From Rhodococcus sp. Z13 (GTDB lineage Bacteria > Actinomycetota > Actinomycetes > Mycobacteriales > Mycobacteriaceae), in assembly GCF_025837095.1 (NCBI RefSeq), contig NZ_CP107551.1, forward strand, positions 4,458,668 through 4,522,667: a stretch of DNA of 64,000 nt, given 5' to 3'. Positions 1 to 9,352 of the stretch are shown here, one piece after another. The translations under genes and the position numbers were made by a program. The stretch's first letter is position 1; every line of letters begins with the position of its first letter. The notes beneath the pieces are model-generated. The model was not told the DNA's origin. It searched no databases and saw nothing but the letters and a program-made list of their open reading frames with translations.

Positions 1-704
1 CGTTCGGAGCCGACGAGGACGTTCTTGACGTACTGCTGGGTGATGGTGGAACCACCACCGGCGGATTCCTTGCCCAGGATGTTGTCGCGGGCCGCGCGGG
101 CGAAACCGGTGATCGAGAAACCGGGATTGCTGTAGAAGTTGCGGTCCTCCGCGGACAGCACGGCGTTGCGGACGTGCACGGGCACCTCCTCGAGTCCGAT
201 CTCGAGACGGTTGCCCTGGGGCGGCACGACGCGGGTGATCTCGGTGACGTCGTCGGCGGCGTAGATCCGGGCGAGCTGGTTCGTCTTCATGTCCGAGGGC
301 TGCGGCACCTCGGTGGACGAGTACGCGATGGCGAAGAGACCGGCCGGCACGAGCACCGCGAGCACGAACACGACGAACGCGATGCGGCGAGCGACCTGCA
401 TGCGGCGCTTCTTCAGGGCCTGCGCGTTGCGTGGTCCCGCGGCCGCGCCGAGACTGCGCTTCCGTGCCGTCCTTGCGCTGCGCTTCCGTGCCGTCCCTGC
501 GCTGCGCTTCCGCGTGGTTCCCGCACTCCGCGTCCCCGCCGTTCCGGCACTGCGGGACCTCTTCGCAGTCCCGGCTGCCTGTGTCTTCTTCGCAGCCCCG
601 GCTGCCTGCGACTTCGTGGTCTTCGAGGACGCCTGCCCCCGCGTCCGGGGGGTTCCCGTACCCCGCGCGGACGTCGACCTCGTCGGTCTCTTCGGGCTGC
701 TCAC
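1..704 (-). CDS. ponA: Class A penicillin-binding protein, PonA1-like (N-terminal part, cut by window edge)
   Basis: Bifunctional peptidoglycan synthase anchored in the membrane; only the first ~234 residues are present. From the chosen GTG start there is a cytoplasmic tail of ~105 residues rich in Lys, Arg, Ala, Ser and Thr with 8-residue repeats (RKRSAGTA), one membrane helix at ~107-127, then the start of the GT51 glycosyltransferase domain: EDRNF (catalytic Glu, ~183) and GGSTITQQ (~218). The transpeptidase domain lies outside the window. The start is uncertain: GTG at 704 has GGAG 12 nt upstream, GTG at 713 is in frame, and ATG at 401 would remove the tail. leuS and yqgE on the same strand further right match the order near ponA1 (Rv0050) in M. 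tuberculosis, so PonA1 orthology is likely but inferred. Confidence 0.85.
   Translation of the reverse strand, partial: MSSPKRPTRSTSARGTGTPRTRGQASSKTTKSQAAGAAKKTQAAGTAKRSRSAGTAGTRSAGTTRKRSAGTARKRSARTARKRSLGAAAGPRNAQALKKRRMQVARRIAFVVFVLAVLVPAGLFAIAYSSTEVPQPSDMKTNQLARIYAADDVTEITRVVPPQGNRLEIGLEEVPVHVRNAVLSAEDRNFYSNPGFSITGFARAARDNILGKESAGGGSTITQQYVKNVLVGSE
453..548 (-). repeat. 24-bp tandem repeat inside ponA tail (about four units)
   Basis: Four consecutive 24-bp units on an exact period (453-476, 477-500, 501-524, 525-548). The first two are almost identical and the others are diverged. Read on the minus strand they encode RKRSAGTA/RKRSARTA-type octapeptides in the cytoplasmic tail of the penicillin-binding protein. 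Copy number may vary between strains. Confidence 0.75.
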
Positions 705-815
705 TCGTACCACTTTCTCCGTGCTCGGCCTTCGGCAGGACGACGTCCCGCCCACCGTATGGTACGGATCCGACTACCCGGCTCCCTCACCGCCGACGCT
801 CGGTGGGGGAGGGGG

Positions 816-1010
816 TCACCGGCCCGCGCGCCGCCAGGCACGGAACGCGAAACCCCAGGCCGCGACGAACGCGAGCAACACCAGCGACGGCACGATCCCG
901 GGCTGCGGGGAGGTCAGTTCCGCGACGGCTCCGATCAGCGCCATCACGGTGAACACGGTGAGGAACCCGAGGAGCATCTCCAGCCGGTTCCGCCGCGGAA
1001 CCTTCCTCAC
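816..1010 (-). CDS. Small two-helix membrane protein
   Basis: 64 residues starting at a GTG that overlaps the stop of the upstream permease gene (GTGA, 1007-1010), so it is translationally coupled to the sugar importer operon. Two hydrophobic segments are visible: ~12-32 (MLLGFLTVFTVMALIGAVAE) and ~39-57 (IVPSLVLLAFVAAWGFAF), with basic residues at both ends. No family recognised. Coupling suggests an accessory role with the transporter, but nothing in the sequence shows what it does. Confidence 0.6.
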   Translation of the reverse strand: MRKVPRRNRLEMLLGFLTVFTVMALIGAVAELTSPQPGIVPSLVLLAFVAAWGFAFRAWRRAGR

Positions 1011-1903
1011 GACTTGACGCCGCCCGCGGTCAGACCGGAGATGATGCGGCGCTGGAAGATCAGCACCATCACCACGAGCGGCACCATCACGAGGGTGCCG
1101 CCGGCCATGATCGACGCGTACGGGGTGACGTACGGGTCGGTACCGGTGAAGCGGGCCATCGCGACGGTCACCGGGGCGGTGCGCTCACTCGACAGTTGCG
1201 ACATCAGCAGGTACTCGTTGACGGTCGCGATGAACGCGAGGATCGCCGTGGTGAACAGGGCGGGTGCCGCGAGCGGCAGCATGATCATGCGGAAGGCCTG
1301 GCCGCGGGTCGCGCCGTCCATGCGGGCGGCCTCCTCGAGTTCCCACGGCAGGTCGGAGAAGAACGAGGTCAGCGTGTACACCGTCAGCGGCAGCACGAAC
1401 GAGATGTTCGGGATGATCAGCGCCTGGTAGCTGCCGATCCAGCCGATGTCGGTGAACAGCTGGAACAGCGGCGTCACGAGCGCGACGACGGGGAACATCG
1501 ACGCGCCGAGGATGATGCCGGTGACGAAGTACTTGCCGCGGAAGTCGAACCGCGACAGCGCGTAGGCGGTGAACACCCCCAGCAGCAGCGCGACCGCGGT
1601 GGTGGCGCCGGCGATGATGACGCTGTTGAGCAGTGCGCGGGAGAAGTTGACCTTGGCGTCGGGGTCGAGCGCCTCGGCGAAGTTCTGCAGGGTCGGGTTC
1701 GACGGCCACAGGGTGGTGCTGAACGTCTCGGACGGGTCCCGCAGCGCGGTGACGATCATCCAGTAGCAGGGCGCCAGGCCCCAGATCACGATCAGTGCGA
1801 CACCCAGATAGGTGCCGAATCCGCGCAGCCGGCGGCGCAGGGGCACCTTCCGGACGGGCACCTCCTCCGGCTCGGTGCGGGGCGCCTCGGCGGTGGCGGT
1901 CAT
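1007..1903 (-). CDS. ABC sugar transporter permease, MalG/SugB type
   Basis: 298-residue inner-membrane permease of a carbohydrate importer. After a charged N-terminus (MTATAEAPRTEPEE) comes a first membrane helix, then the BPD_transp_1 core with the EAA-type loop EEAARMDGATRGQAFRMIMLP, which docks on the ATPase. The ATG overlaps the stop of the preceding permease gene (ATGA at 1900-1903). It is the fourth gene of the operon running leftwards from 5504. It pairs with the MalF-type permease to form the channel. By similarity of the whole operon to LpqY-SugABC this may be SugB, but substrate is not shown by the sequence. Confidence 0.88.
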   Translation of the reverse strand: MTATAEAPRTEPEEVPVRKVPLRRRLRGFGTYLGVALIVIWGLAPCYWMIVTALRDPSETFSTTLWPSNPTLQNFAEALDPDAKVNFSRALLNSVIIAGATTAVALLLGVFTAYALSRFDFRGKYFVTGIILGASMFPVVALVTPLFQLFTDIGWIGSYQALIIPNISFVLPLTVYTLTSFFSDLPWELEEAARMDGATRGQAFRMIMLPLAAPALFTTAILAFIATVNEYLLMSQLSSERTAPVTVAMARFTGTDPYVTPYASIMAGGTLVMVPLVVMVLIFQRRIISGLTAGGVKS

Positions 1904-2973
1904 GCGATCTCCCCCTTCCGCTGCTTCTCCTGTGTGTTCACGGCGTTGGCGCCGAGGAACCGGACCAGCACGAACGCGACCGCGAAGATGATGAGGAACG
2001 TGATCGTCGACAGGGCCGACGCCGAGTTGGCGCCCTGGCGCATCTGATCGACGACGAGCACGGAGATCGTCGACGTCGCCGGGTTGGAGCCCATCATGAT
2101 GGCGGGCAGGTCGTACATGCGCAGCGCGTCCATGGTGCGGAACAGGATCGCGACCATGAGGGCGGGCTTGACCAGGGGCAACGTGATCTGTGTGAACCGC
2201 TGCCAGGCGTTGGCGCCGTCGACCTTCGCAGCCTCGTAGACGTCCTGGGGGATCATCTGCAGGCCGGCGAGGATGAGCAACGCCATGAACGGGGCCGTCT
2301 TCCACACGTCCGCGACGATGATCGCGAAGCGGGCGGGCCACGGATCGGCGGTCCACAGGAAGTCGGTGCCGAGGAGCTTGTTGGCGATGCCGTCGTTGGC
2401 GAAGATGAAGAACCACAGCTTCGCGGTGACGGCGGTGGGGATGGCCCAGGGCACGAGCACCGAGGCCCGCAGCAGGCCGCGGCCGCGGAACGACTTGGCC
2501 ATCACGAGTGCCATACCGAAACCGATCACCGTCTCGAGGGAGACGGTGACGACGGTGAAGAAGAAGGTGTTGAAGATCGACTGCCAGAACTGGGAGCCGA
2601 GGGTGCCCGGGGGGCACGGGATGGTGCCGGTGGCGGTACCGCAGGTCTGGGTGATCCACCGCGTGTAGTTCTCGATCCCGACGAACCCGCCGGTGACGAA
2701 CCGGCCCGTCTCGGGGTCGAGCTTCTTCGCGTCACCGTGCAGCGACATCCACACCGCGCGCCCGAGCGGGTACAGGATGATGACGGCGAGGACGAGCATC
2801 GACGGGGCGATGAACATCCACACCGGGATCCTGCGCCGCTCCTTCGTCGCGGCCGCGGGTGGTTCGGGTGCGCGGTGCCGTCCGCCGACACGTCCGCGGC
2901 CGGGACCGGGGACGGTCCCGACCGCGGGTTCGTGTGACGGATCCGCGGGCTTGTCGACCTGCGGGTCTGCCAT
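1900..2973 (-). CDS. ABC sugar transporter permease, MalF/SugA type
   Basis: 357 residues. A Pro/Arg-rich cytoplasmic N-terminus (~1-45) precedes the first membrane helix (VWMFIAPSMLVLAVIILYPLGRA), a periplasmic loop containing two cysteines (TQTCGTATGTIPC), and the BPD_transp_1 domain with the EAA loop VYEAAKVDGANAWQRFTQITLP. It starts 17 nt after the stop of the binding-protein gene and overlaps the following permease by 4 nt. It forms the heterodimeric channel with that MalG-type partner. SugA orthology is likely but inferred. Confidence 0.88.
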   Translation of the reverse strand: MADPQVDKPADPSHEPAVGTVPGPGRGRVGGRHRAPEPPAAATKERRRIPVWMFIAPSMLVLAVIILYPLGRAVWMSLHGDAKKLDPETGRFVTGGFVGIENYTRWITQTCGTATGTIPCPPGTLGSQFWQSIFNTFFFTVVTVSLETVIGFGMALVMAKSFRGRGLLRASVLVPWAIPTAVTAKLWFFIFANDGIANKLLGTDFLWTADPWPARFAIIVADVWKTAPFMALLILAGLQMIPQDVYEAAKVDGANAWQRFTQITLPLVKPALMVAILFRTMDALRMYDLPAIMMGSNPATSTISVLVVDQMRQGANSASALSTITFLIIFAVAFVLVRFLGANAVNTQEKQRKGEIA

Positions 2974-2990
2974 GTACTGCTCCTAGAGCA

Positions 2991-4274
2991 TCAGTTGCCG
3001 GCGGTCTCGATGCCGGCCTTGGTGTCGTCCAGCGCCTGCTGGACGGTCTTCTCTCCGCGGATGGCAGCGTAGGCGTTGTCGGAGATCGCCTTCGACACGG
3101 CCGAGTAGTACGGCGATGCCGGACGCGGCTTCGCAGCCTCGAGAACTTCCTTCAGCGTCGAGAAGTAGGGGTACTGCTCGAGGATCGCCGGGTCGTCGTA
3201 GACCTCGGCGAGGACGGGGGCGCCGCCCGCCTCGGCGTAGTACATCTGCGACTGCCGGGTCTGCATGAACTCGAGGAAGTCGCGCGCGGTGGCCGGAGCG
3301 TCCGAGAACGCGCTGATGCCGACGTTGTAGCCGCCGAGGGTGGACACACCCGGGCCGTCGATGCCGGGCAGGACGGCGATGCCGTAGTTGCCGGCGATCG
3401 ACGAGGACTCGCCGTCGGTGTAGAAGCCGGGCCAGGTGCGCAGGAACAGGGCCTCGCCGTTGCCGAAGGCGGTCTGCGACTCACCCTCGGTGTAGGTCTG
3501 CGCGGCGGCCGGGATGATGCCGTCCTCGAAACCGTCGACGATGAACTGCAGGCCCTCGGCCGTCTTGTCGTCGATGGCGGGGGTCAGACCGTCCTCGGCG
3601 ACGAAGGAGCCGCCGAAGGCGTTGACGATCTCGGTGACGTTGACCGTCAGGCCCTCGTAGTTCTTGAACTGACCGATGTAGCAGGCGATGCCCGCCTCCT
3701 CGGCCTTCGGGCACTCGGCCTTCAGCTCCTCCCAGGTGGCCGGGGCCTTGTCGACGAGGTCGGTGCGGTAGTAGAGGAACGCGCCGTTGGTGTTCTTCGG
3801 GGCCGCGTAGAGGGTGCCGTTGTAGGTGCCCGACTCGACGGTCGCGGGCAGCAGGCCCTCGGTGTCGATCGCGTACTCGCCCTCGAGCGGAACGAGCCAG
3901 CCGTTGGCGGCGAACTCCGCGGTGTTGGTGACGTCGACGGCGATGAGGTCGTACTCGTCGCTCTTGGCCTGCATCCGCTGGGCGATGTCGTCGTACTGGT
4001 CGTTGGCCTCCTTGGCCAGCGGCTTGAACGTCACCTGCTCGTCGGGATGCTCGGCGTTCCAGTCGGCGATGATGCTCTCGAGCGCCGCGTTCAGGGGATC
4101 CTGACCCTCGACGATCGTGATCGGACCGCGGCCCTCACCGGCTGCGGAGGCGGTGTCGCCGGTGGTGGTGCTGTCGCTGCCACCGTCGTCCGACGAACAA
4201 CCCGCGAGAACGAGCGCAGCCGCAGCCGACGCTGCGATCGCGGCCCTCCGCATCGCCTTCGTATTCAGAACCAT
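2991..4274 (-). CDS. ABC sugar-binding lipoprotein, LpqY-like
   Basis: 427-residue extracytoplasmic solute-binding protein. The start at ATG 4274 gives a classical lipoprotein signal (MVLNTKAMRRAAIAASAAAA then LVLAGC, Cys ~24) and has GGGGAG 6 nt upstream; a longer frame to 4373 lacks these. The mature part opens GRGPITIVEGQDPLNAALES and carries EFAANGWLVPLEGEYAIDT and YTEGESQTAFGNGEALFLRT segments, which resemble my recollection of mycobacterial LpqY, the trehalose receptor. The gene is flanked by its ATPase (upstream) and permeases (downstream). Trehalose or a related disaccharide is the best guess at substrate; a maltose-type ligand cannot be excluded. Confidence 0.85.
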   Translation of the reverse strand: MVLNTKAMRRAAIAASAAAALVLAGCSSDDGGSDSTTTGDTASAAGEGRGPITIVEGQDPLNAALESIIADWNAEHPDEQVTFKPLAKEANDQYDDIAQRMQAKSDEYDLIAVDVTNTAEFAANGWLVPLEGEYAIDTEGLLPATVESGTYNGTLYAAPKNTNGAFLYYRTDLVDKAPATWEELKAECPKAEEAGIACYIGQFKNYEGLTVNVTEIVNAFGGSFVAEDGLTPAIDDKTAEGLQFIVDGFEDGIIPAAAQTYTEGESQTAFGNGEALFLRTWPGFYTDGESSSIAGNYGIAVLPGIDGPGVSTLGGYNVGISAFSDAPATARDFLEFMQTRQSQMYYAEAGGAPVLAEVYDDPAILEQYPYFSTLKEVLEAAKPRPASPYYSAVSKAISDNAYAAIRGEKTVQQALDDTKAGIETAGN

Positions 4275-4430
4275 CAACAACTCCCCGTTTCGAGGTGGAA
4301 AATTCTCGCCGGTGACTCCGGGCCACCGGCACCGGCCACTACTGTGGCACGCGTCATGGGGAAAAGGCGGCATTCCGCCCGACCTGGATCGGTTCTGTGT
4401 CGGGCGACTCGGCCGTTTCCCGCGGGCCGG
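4275..4430 (-). promoter_or_regulatory. 156-nt gap between ATPase and binding-protein genes
   Basis: No gene seen. This unusually long gap inside an otherwise tightly packed operon lies immediately upstream of the lipoprotein gene and would suit a second promoter or a processing site allowing more binding protein than ATPase to be made. I see no confident promoter hexamers or operator palindrome. Confidence 0.35.
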
Positions 4431-5504
<1,074 letters not shown>

Positions 5505-5549
5505 CTCGCAGATCCTTTCCGAAGCGGACACGCTCGTGCGCCGGAGAAT

Positions 5550-7004
5550 CTACCGTGCCCCGCTCGACTCGTTCCCGACCGGCGTGACGTCGTCGCCGTT
5601 CCACACCTGGATCCCGCGGATGCCCGGGACGTCGCCGGCGTGGAAGACCGGATCGCGGCCCTGCTTGCGCTGCGCGCTGTAGTTGTGGAACAGCGCGTAG
5701 GCGATGCCGGACAGCGGGACCAGCGCGACGAGGTTGACGGTGGCCATGACTCCCATCGCGAGGTCGGCCAGGGCCCACACCAGCGGCACCGAGCCGATGG
5801 CGCCGAGGAAGACGCACAGCACGACCGCCGACCGTAGGTAGGGGAGGATGCGGCGCGAACCGGTGAGGAACTCCATGTTGGATTCGCTGTAGTAGTAGTT
5901 GCCGATCACCGAGGTGAACGCGAGGAAGAAGATCAGCACGGCGAGGAAGTGCACGGTCCAGTCGCCCAGCTGGGAGGACAGCGCGTTCTGGGTGAGCGTC
6001 GCGCCTTCGAGTCCGCTGCCGAACTCGGGGTCCGACAGCAGGATGATGAACGCGGTGATGGAGCAGACCAGCAGGGTGTCGAAGTAGACGCCGAGGCTCT
6101 GGACCAGGCCCTGCTTCACCGGGTGGGTGACCGAGGCGGTCGCGCCGGCGTTGGGTGCCGAACCCATGCCGGCCTCGTTGGAGAACAACCCGCGGCGGAT
6201 GCCGTTCATGAACGCCGCCGCGAAACCACCGCCGACGATCTCCTCGAGCCCGAAGGCGTTCTCGACGATGAGCCGGAACATGGTGGGGACCTCGTCGATG
6301 TTGAGGACGACGACGATCACGCCGATGACGAGATAGGCGAGGGCCATGACCGGCACGACGACCTGCGAGACGGCCGAGATACGGCGGATGCCACCGAAGA
6401 TCACCGCTCCGACGAGCACCGCGACGACGAGACCGACCCCTATCTGCAGGAAGGTGGTCTTCTCGCCGACGGAGCCGGCCACCGCGTCGACGATGGAGTT
6501 GGTCTGCACGGCGTTGAACACGAAACCGTAGGTGACGGTGATGATGACCGCGAAGATCATCCCCATCCAGCGTTTCCGCAGTCCGTACTGCATGTAGTAG
6601 GCGGGGCCACCACGGAAGGCGCCGTCCTCGTCGCGCACCTTGTACAGCTGCGCGAGGGTGGACTCGAGGAAGGCGGTGGCCGCACCGATCAGGGCCATCG
6701 CCCACATCCAGAACACCGCGCCGGGTCCGCCGAGGCTGATCGCGATGGCGACACCGGCGATGTTGCCGGTGCCCACACGGGAGGCGGCCGAGACGGAGAA
6801 CGCCCGGAACGCCGAGATCCCCGGTGTGCCGTCGGGCTGGACCTCGGGCTTCTCGACGATCGAGCGCAGCATGTCCGGCACGAGGCGGATCTGGATGAAC
6901 CGGGACCGCACCGTGTAGTACAGGCCCGAACCGATCAGCAGGGCGATCACCGCATACCAGAACGTGTCGTTGATGTCGGTGACGAAATCGACCGCAGTGT
7001 CCAT
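5550..7004 (-). CDS. Sodium:alanine (AGCS family) symporter
   Basis: 484-residue polytopic membrane protein that couples uptake of alanine, glycine or a related amino acid to Na+. Family features: the N-terminal segment TFWYAVIALLIGSGLYYTVRS, the AGCS signature region GTGNIAGVAIAISLGGPGAVFWMW, and FLESTLAQLYKVRDEDGAFRGGPAYYMQ. Start ATG 7004 is preferred because longer frames lack a ribosome site. The gene lies 45 nt upstream of the sugar ATPase on the same strand and could be cotranscribed, though the functions do not obviously connect. It diverges from the DUF2786 gene at 7104. Confidence 0.9.
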   Translation of the reverse strand: MDTAVDFVTDINDTFWYAVIALLIGSGLYYTVRSRFIQIRLVPDMLRSIVEKPEVQPDGTPGISAFRAFSVSAASRVGTGNIAGVAIAISLGGPGAVFWMWAMALIGAATAFLESTLAQLYKVRDEDGAFRGGPAYYMQYGLRKRWMGMIFAVIITVTYGFVFNAVQTNSIVDAVAGSVGEKTTFLQIGVGLVVAVLVGAVIFGGIRRISAVSQVVVPVMALAYLVIGVIVVVLNIDEVPTMFRLIVENAFGLEEIVGGGFAAAFMNGIRRGLFSNEAGMGSAPNAGATASVTHPVKQGLVQSLGVYFDTLLVCSITAFIILLSDPEFGSGLEGATLTQNALSSQLGDWTVHFLAVLIFFLAFTSVIGNYYYSESNMEFLTGSRRILPYLRSAVVLCVFLGAIGSVPLVWALADLAMGVMATVNLVALVPLSGIAYALFHNYSAQRKQGRDPVFHAGDVPGIRGIQVWNGDDVTPVGNESSGAR

Positions 7005-7103
7005 TTCCACGATCTTCGTGACTCGGGTGCGTTCGCGCAGCACTTTCGGTCCGCGCGTCCTCCCATGGGTGTGGGTGTCCCCCGGACGCTCTACGCTCGC
7101 GAC

Positions 7104-7913
7104 GTGAGTTCGGAGAAGATGCTGAGCCGGATCGGCGGGTTGTTGAGGAAGGCGGAGTCCACCGACAACGAGCACGAGGCCGACGCCTATCTCGCCGCCG
7201 CCCAGCGTCTCGCGACCGCCGCGTCCGTCGACCTGGCGATGGCCCGGGCCCACACCGAGGCGCGGGAGCGGCGGGCCACGCCGGTGCAGCGGCTGGTCAC
7301 CATCGGGGAAGCGGGGCGGAAGGGGCTGCGGACCTACGCGCAGTTGTTCCTCGCCATCGCCGCGGCGAACGACGTGCAGTGCGACATCACCGCCAACTCC
7401 ACCGTCGTCTACGCCTACGGGTTCGCCTCCGACATCGACGTGTGCGAGGCGTTGTACTCGTCGCTGCTCGTGCAGATGGTGCGCGCGTCCGACGCCTATC
7501 TGCGGCAGGGCACCTACCGGTCGGAGACGACGGTGCAGACCGTGATCGAGGAGCGCGGCGGGCGGCGGGTGCGCACGCGGGTCCGGAAGCCGGTCGCGGC
7601 GGTGACGGCCCGGCTGAACTTCCAGTCGGCGTTCGCGGCGAGGATCGGCGCGCGGCTGTCGGAGGCCAAGCAGGAGACCGAACGCGAAGCGGAGGTCTCG
7701 ACCCCGGGGACCGCGCTCGCGTTGCGCGGGAAGAGCCTGGAACTACAGGACTTCTATCGCCGGACCTCGCAGGCTCGCGGCAGCTGGCGGGGGAACCGGA
7801 CGAATTCGGCGCGGTCGGTCGACGCCCGGCGGGCGGGCGACCGCGCCGCCCGGGCCGCACGGTTGGGGACGGCACCGGAGTTGCCGGCGTCACCGAGGAG
7901 GCTGGAACGATGA
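7104..7913 (+). CDS. DUF2786 domain protein
   Basis: 269 residues with the N-terminal DUF2786 helix pair (MLSRIGGLLRKAESTDNEHE followed by ADAYLAAAQRLATAASVDLAMARA), a central alpha/beta region (ANDVQCDITANSTVVYAYGF) and a basic C-terminus. Function unknown; no catalytic residues recognised. GTG 7104 is chosen because TACGCT (7092-7097) sits 6 nt upstream, the spacing of a leaderless transcript. The stop overlaps the ATG of the next gene (ATGA), coupling it to the HELAHH metalloprotein, an association I believe recurs in actinobacteria. Confidence 0.75.
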   Translation: MSSEKMLSRIGGLLRKAESTDNEHEADAYLAAAQRLATAASVDLAMARAHTEARERRATPVQRLVTIGEAGRKGLRTYAQLFLAIAAANDVQCDITANSTVVYAYGFASDIDVCEALYSSLLVQMVRASDAYLRQGTYRSETTVQTVIEERGGRRVRTRVRKPVAAVTARLNFQSAFAARIGARLSEAKQETEREAEVSTPGTALALRGKSLELQDFYRRTSQARGSWRGNRTNSARSVDARRAGDRAARAARLGTAPELPASPRRLER

Positions 7914-8437
7914 GCAGGATTCGGGACATACGGAAAAGTGCTGTCTACGAAGCGGAATCGATCGTGCGCCGGATGCTCGACCGCGCCGACGAGCGAGGTC
8001 TGCGCACCGTGGAGGTCGCCGGTTCGCACGTGACCCTCCCGATCGAGCGCCGGTTCGCGTCGATCGAGTCGGTGCAGGCCTACGTCGATGCCGTGCTCAC
8101 CCTCGACTGGGTGCGCACCCGTTGGGAGCGCGCGCGGATCCGGGTGCGGGTGCGGGCGCGTGCCGGGAACGCCGCGGCGCACTACGAACGCGACAGCGCG
8201 ACGATCGCCCTGCCGGAGCACCGCGCGAACACCGCGTGGGCGTTCCGGGAGATGGTGGTGCTTCACGAACTGGCGCACCATCTCGATCCGCTGGACCCGG
8301 AGGACGCCACCGAGGGTGCGCACGGTCCCCGCTTCGTCGACCGGTTCCTCACGCTGGTCGGTGAGATCATCGGTCCCGAAACGGCTTTCCTGTTGCGGGC
8401 CAGTGGGATCGACACTCCGGTCGGACCGAACCGGTGA
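7910..8437 (+). CDS. Putative zinc metallohydrolase (TIGR04338-like)
   Basis: 175 residues. A HELAHH zinc motif (HExxH, ~118-123) with a downstream His in EGAHGPRFVDRF fits a gluzincin/metzincin-like site (HExxH...H). Upstream are a Val/Thr-rich beta segment and LDWVRTRWERARIRVRVRAR. No signal peptide or membrane helix, so probably cytoplasmic. It overlaps the DUF2786 gene by 4 nt and likely acts with it. Family name is from recall; substrate unknown. Confidence 0.75.
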   Translation: MSRIRDIRKSAVYEAESIVRRMLDRADERGLRTVEVAGSHVTLPIERRFASIESVQAYVDAVLTLDWVRTRWERARIRVRVRARAGNAAAHYERDSATIALPEHRANTAWAFREMVVLHELAHHLDPLDPEDATEGAHGPRFVDRFLTLVGEIIGPETAFLLRASGIDTPVGPNR

Positions 8438-8711
8438 CCTCCCCGGGCCGGGAAGCACGGATGCGTGTTACCGAGGTTTGAACCGGGCTTTGCCCTGATC
8501 TCCCCCGCAAGGGGACTTCTTTGGAATACTCCCGTATCCCGTTCGGGAACATACTGTTTGGTCCTTTTCGTGCAACCTCCGCTACAGCACCGAGGCGACG
8601 TTTCGGATGACGTACTGTGGGCTACATCACAAGGACCACGCGTCGCTCCCGCCCTCGCGGCCACCACCCCGTTCGCGCCGACGACGCATCCCCTCCGGAA
8701 GGAGAACGGTG
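8438..8711 (+). promoter_or_regulatory. Leader/promoter region of the gas vesicle operon
   Basis: 274 nt without a convincing gene. It is locally more AT-rich than its surroundings (for example CTTCTTTGGAATACTCC and ATACTGTTTGGTCCTTTTCG around 8516-8573), as expected for regulatory DNA upstream of the ten-gene operon. A small inverted repeat CCCGTTCGGG is present at ~8537-8546. GTTTGAA and GGGAAC elements occur, but none has a correctly spaced -10 partner, so no sigma factor is assigned. GGAAGGAG just before 8712 is the ribosome site of the first gene. Confidence 0.45.
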
Positions 8712-9347
8712 ATGAAACCCGGAGCACGAGTCGCCCTCGGTGTGGGCATCGGATATTTCCTCGGCCGCACCAAGAAGATGCGACTGGCCCTGATGCTCGC
8801 CGGTGCCGGAGCCACCGGCAAACTACCCAGTTCTCCGCAGGACCTCCTGCAGCGCAGCGCCTCGATGCTCGGTTCGTCTCCCGAGGTCAGCAGAATCACC
8901 GAATCCGTTCGGGGAGAACTGATGAACGCGGCCCGCGCCGCCGCCGTCACCGCGGCGAGCCATCGCATCGACGCCCTCAACGACCGCCTCCAGGAGCGGG
9001 CCGGCAGTGGAACGAGCAGGAGGTCGGGACGCCGGGAGGAACCCGAGGACGTCGAGTACGAGGACGACTACGACGAACCCCCCGGCGAACGCGACGAGGA
9101 CTACGACGACGACACCGGCGAGGAGGACCAGGGCATCCAGGACGCCGAGGTCGAGGAGGAATCCGAACCGAAGCGCCCGGCCCGTCGGCGCACGACCCGC
9201 AGCACCCCCACCCGGACGCGAACCTCCCGGAGCAAGGCGAAAGCCGAACCGGACGAGGACGAGGACGAGCCGTCACCCGCCCCCCGCAAGCGGGCCGCCC
9301 GGGCCACCTCCTCCGGCCGCGCCCCGGTGCGCCGCACGGGTAGGTGA
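8712..9347 (+). CDS. Gas vesicle accessory protein, GvpT/GvpY-like
   Basis: 211 residues. A hydrophobic glycine-containing N-terminus (ARVALGVGIGYFLGRTKKMR, then ALMLAGAGATG) is followed by a helical segment (~40-95) and a long acidic stretch (EEPEDVEYEDDYDEPP and further Asp/Glu runs), ending in a basic Arg/Lys/Thr tail. Streptomyces gas vesicle clusters carry a gene of this kind (gvpY), sometimes mislabelled DNA primase. Start ATG 8712 has GGAAGGAG upstream. It is the first gene of the operon and ends immediately before the SRPBCC gene. Its biochemical role is not established; a shell-assembly or scaffold role is inference. Confidence 0.65.
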   Translation: MKPGARVALGVGIGYFLGRTKKMRLALMLAGAGATGKLPSSPQDLLQRSASMLGSSPEVSRITESVRGELMNAARAAAVTAASHRIDALNDRLQERAGSGTSRRSGRREEPEDVEYEDDYDEPPGERDEDYDDDTGEEDQGIQDAEVEEESEPKRPARRRTTRSTPTRTRTSRSKAKAEPDEDEDEPSPAPRKRAARATSSGRAPVRRTGR

Positions 9348-9352
9348 GACCG

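Noticed and set aside
1795-2937. Plus-strand open frames across the sugar permease genes
   Set aside because: Compositionally biased mirror frames; the minus strand encodes clear membrane permeases with EAA loops.
8607-8711. Extending the first gas vesicle gene to an ATG at 8607
   Set aside because: The added residues are low-complexity Pro/Arg, and a strong ribosome site (GGAAGGAG) precedes ATG 8712.
8438-8711. A SigH-type GGGAAC promoter (8545-8550) for the gas vesicle operon
   Set aside because: No GTT-type -10 at the correct spacing; the nearest CGT is off register, so no sigma factor was assigned.
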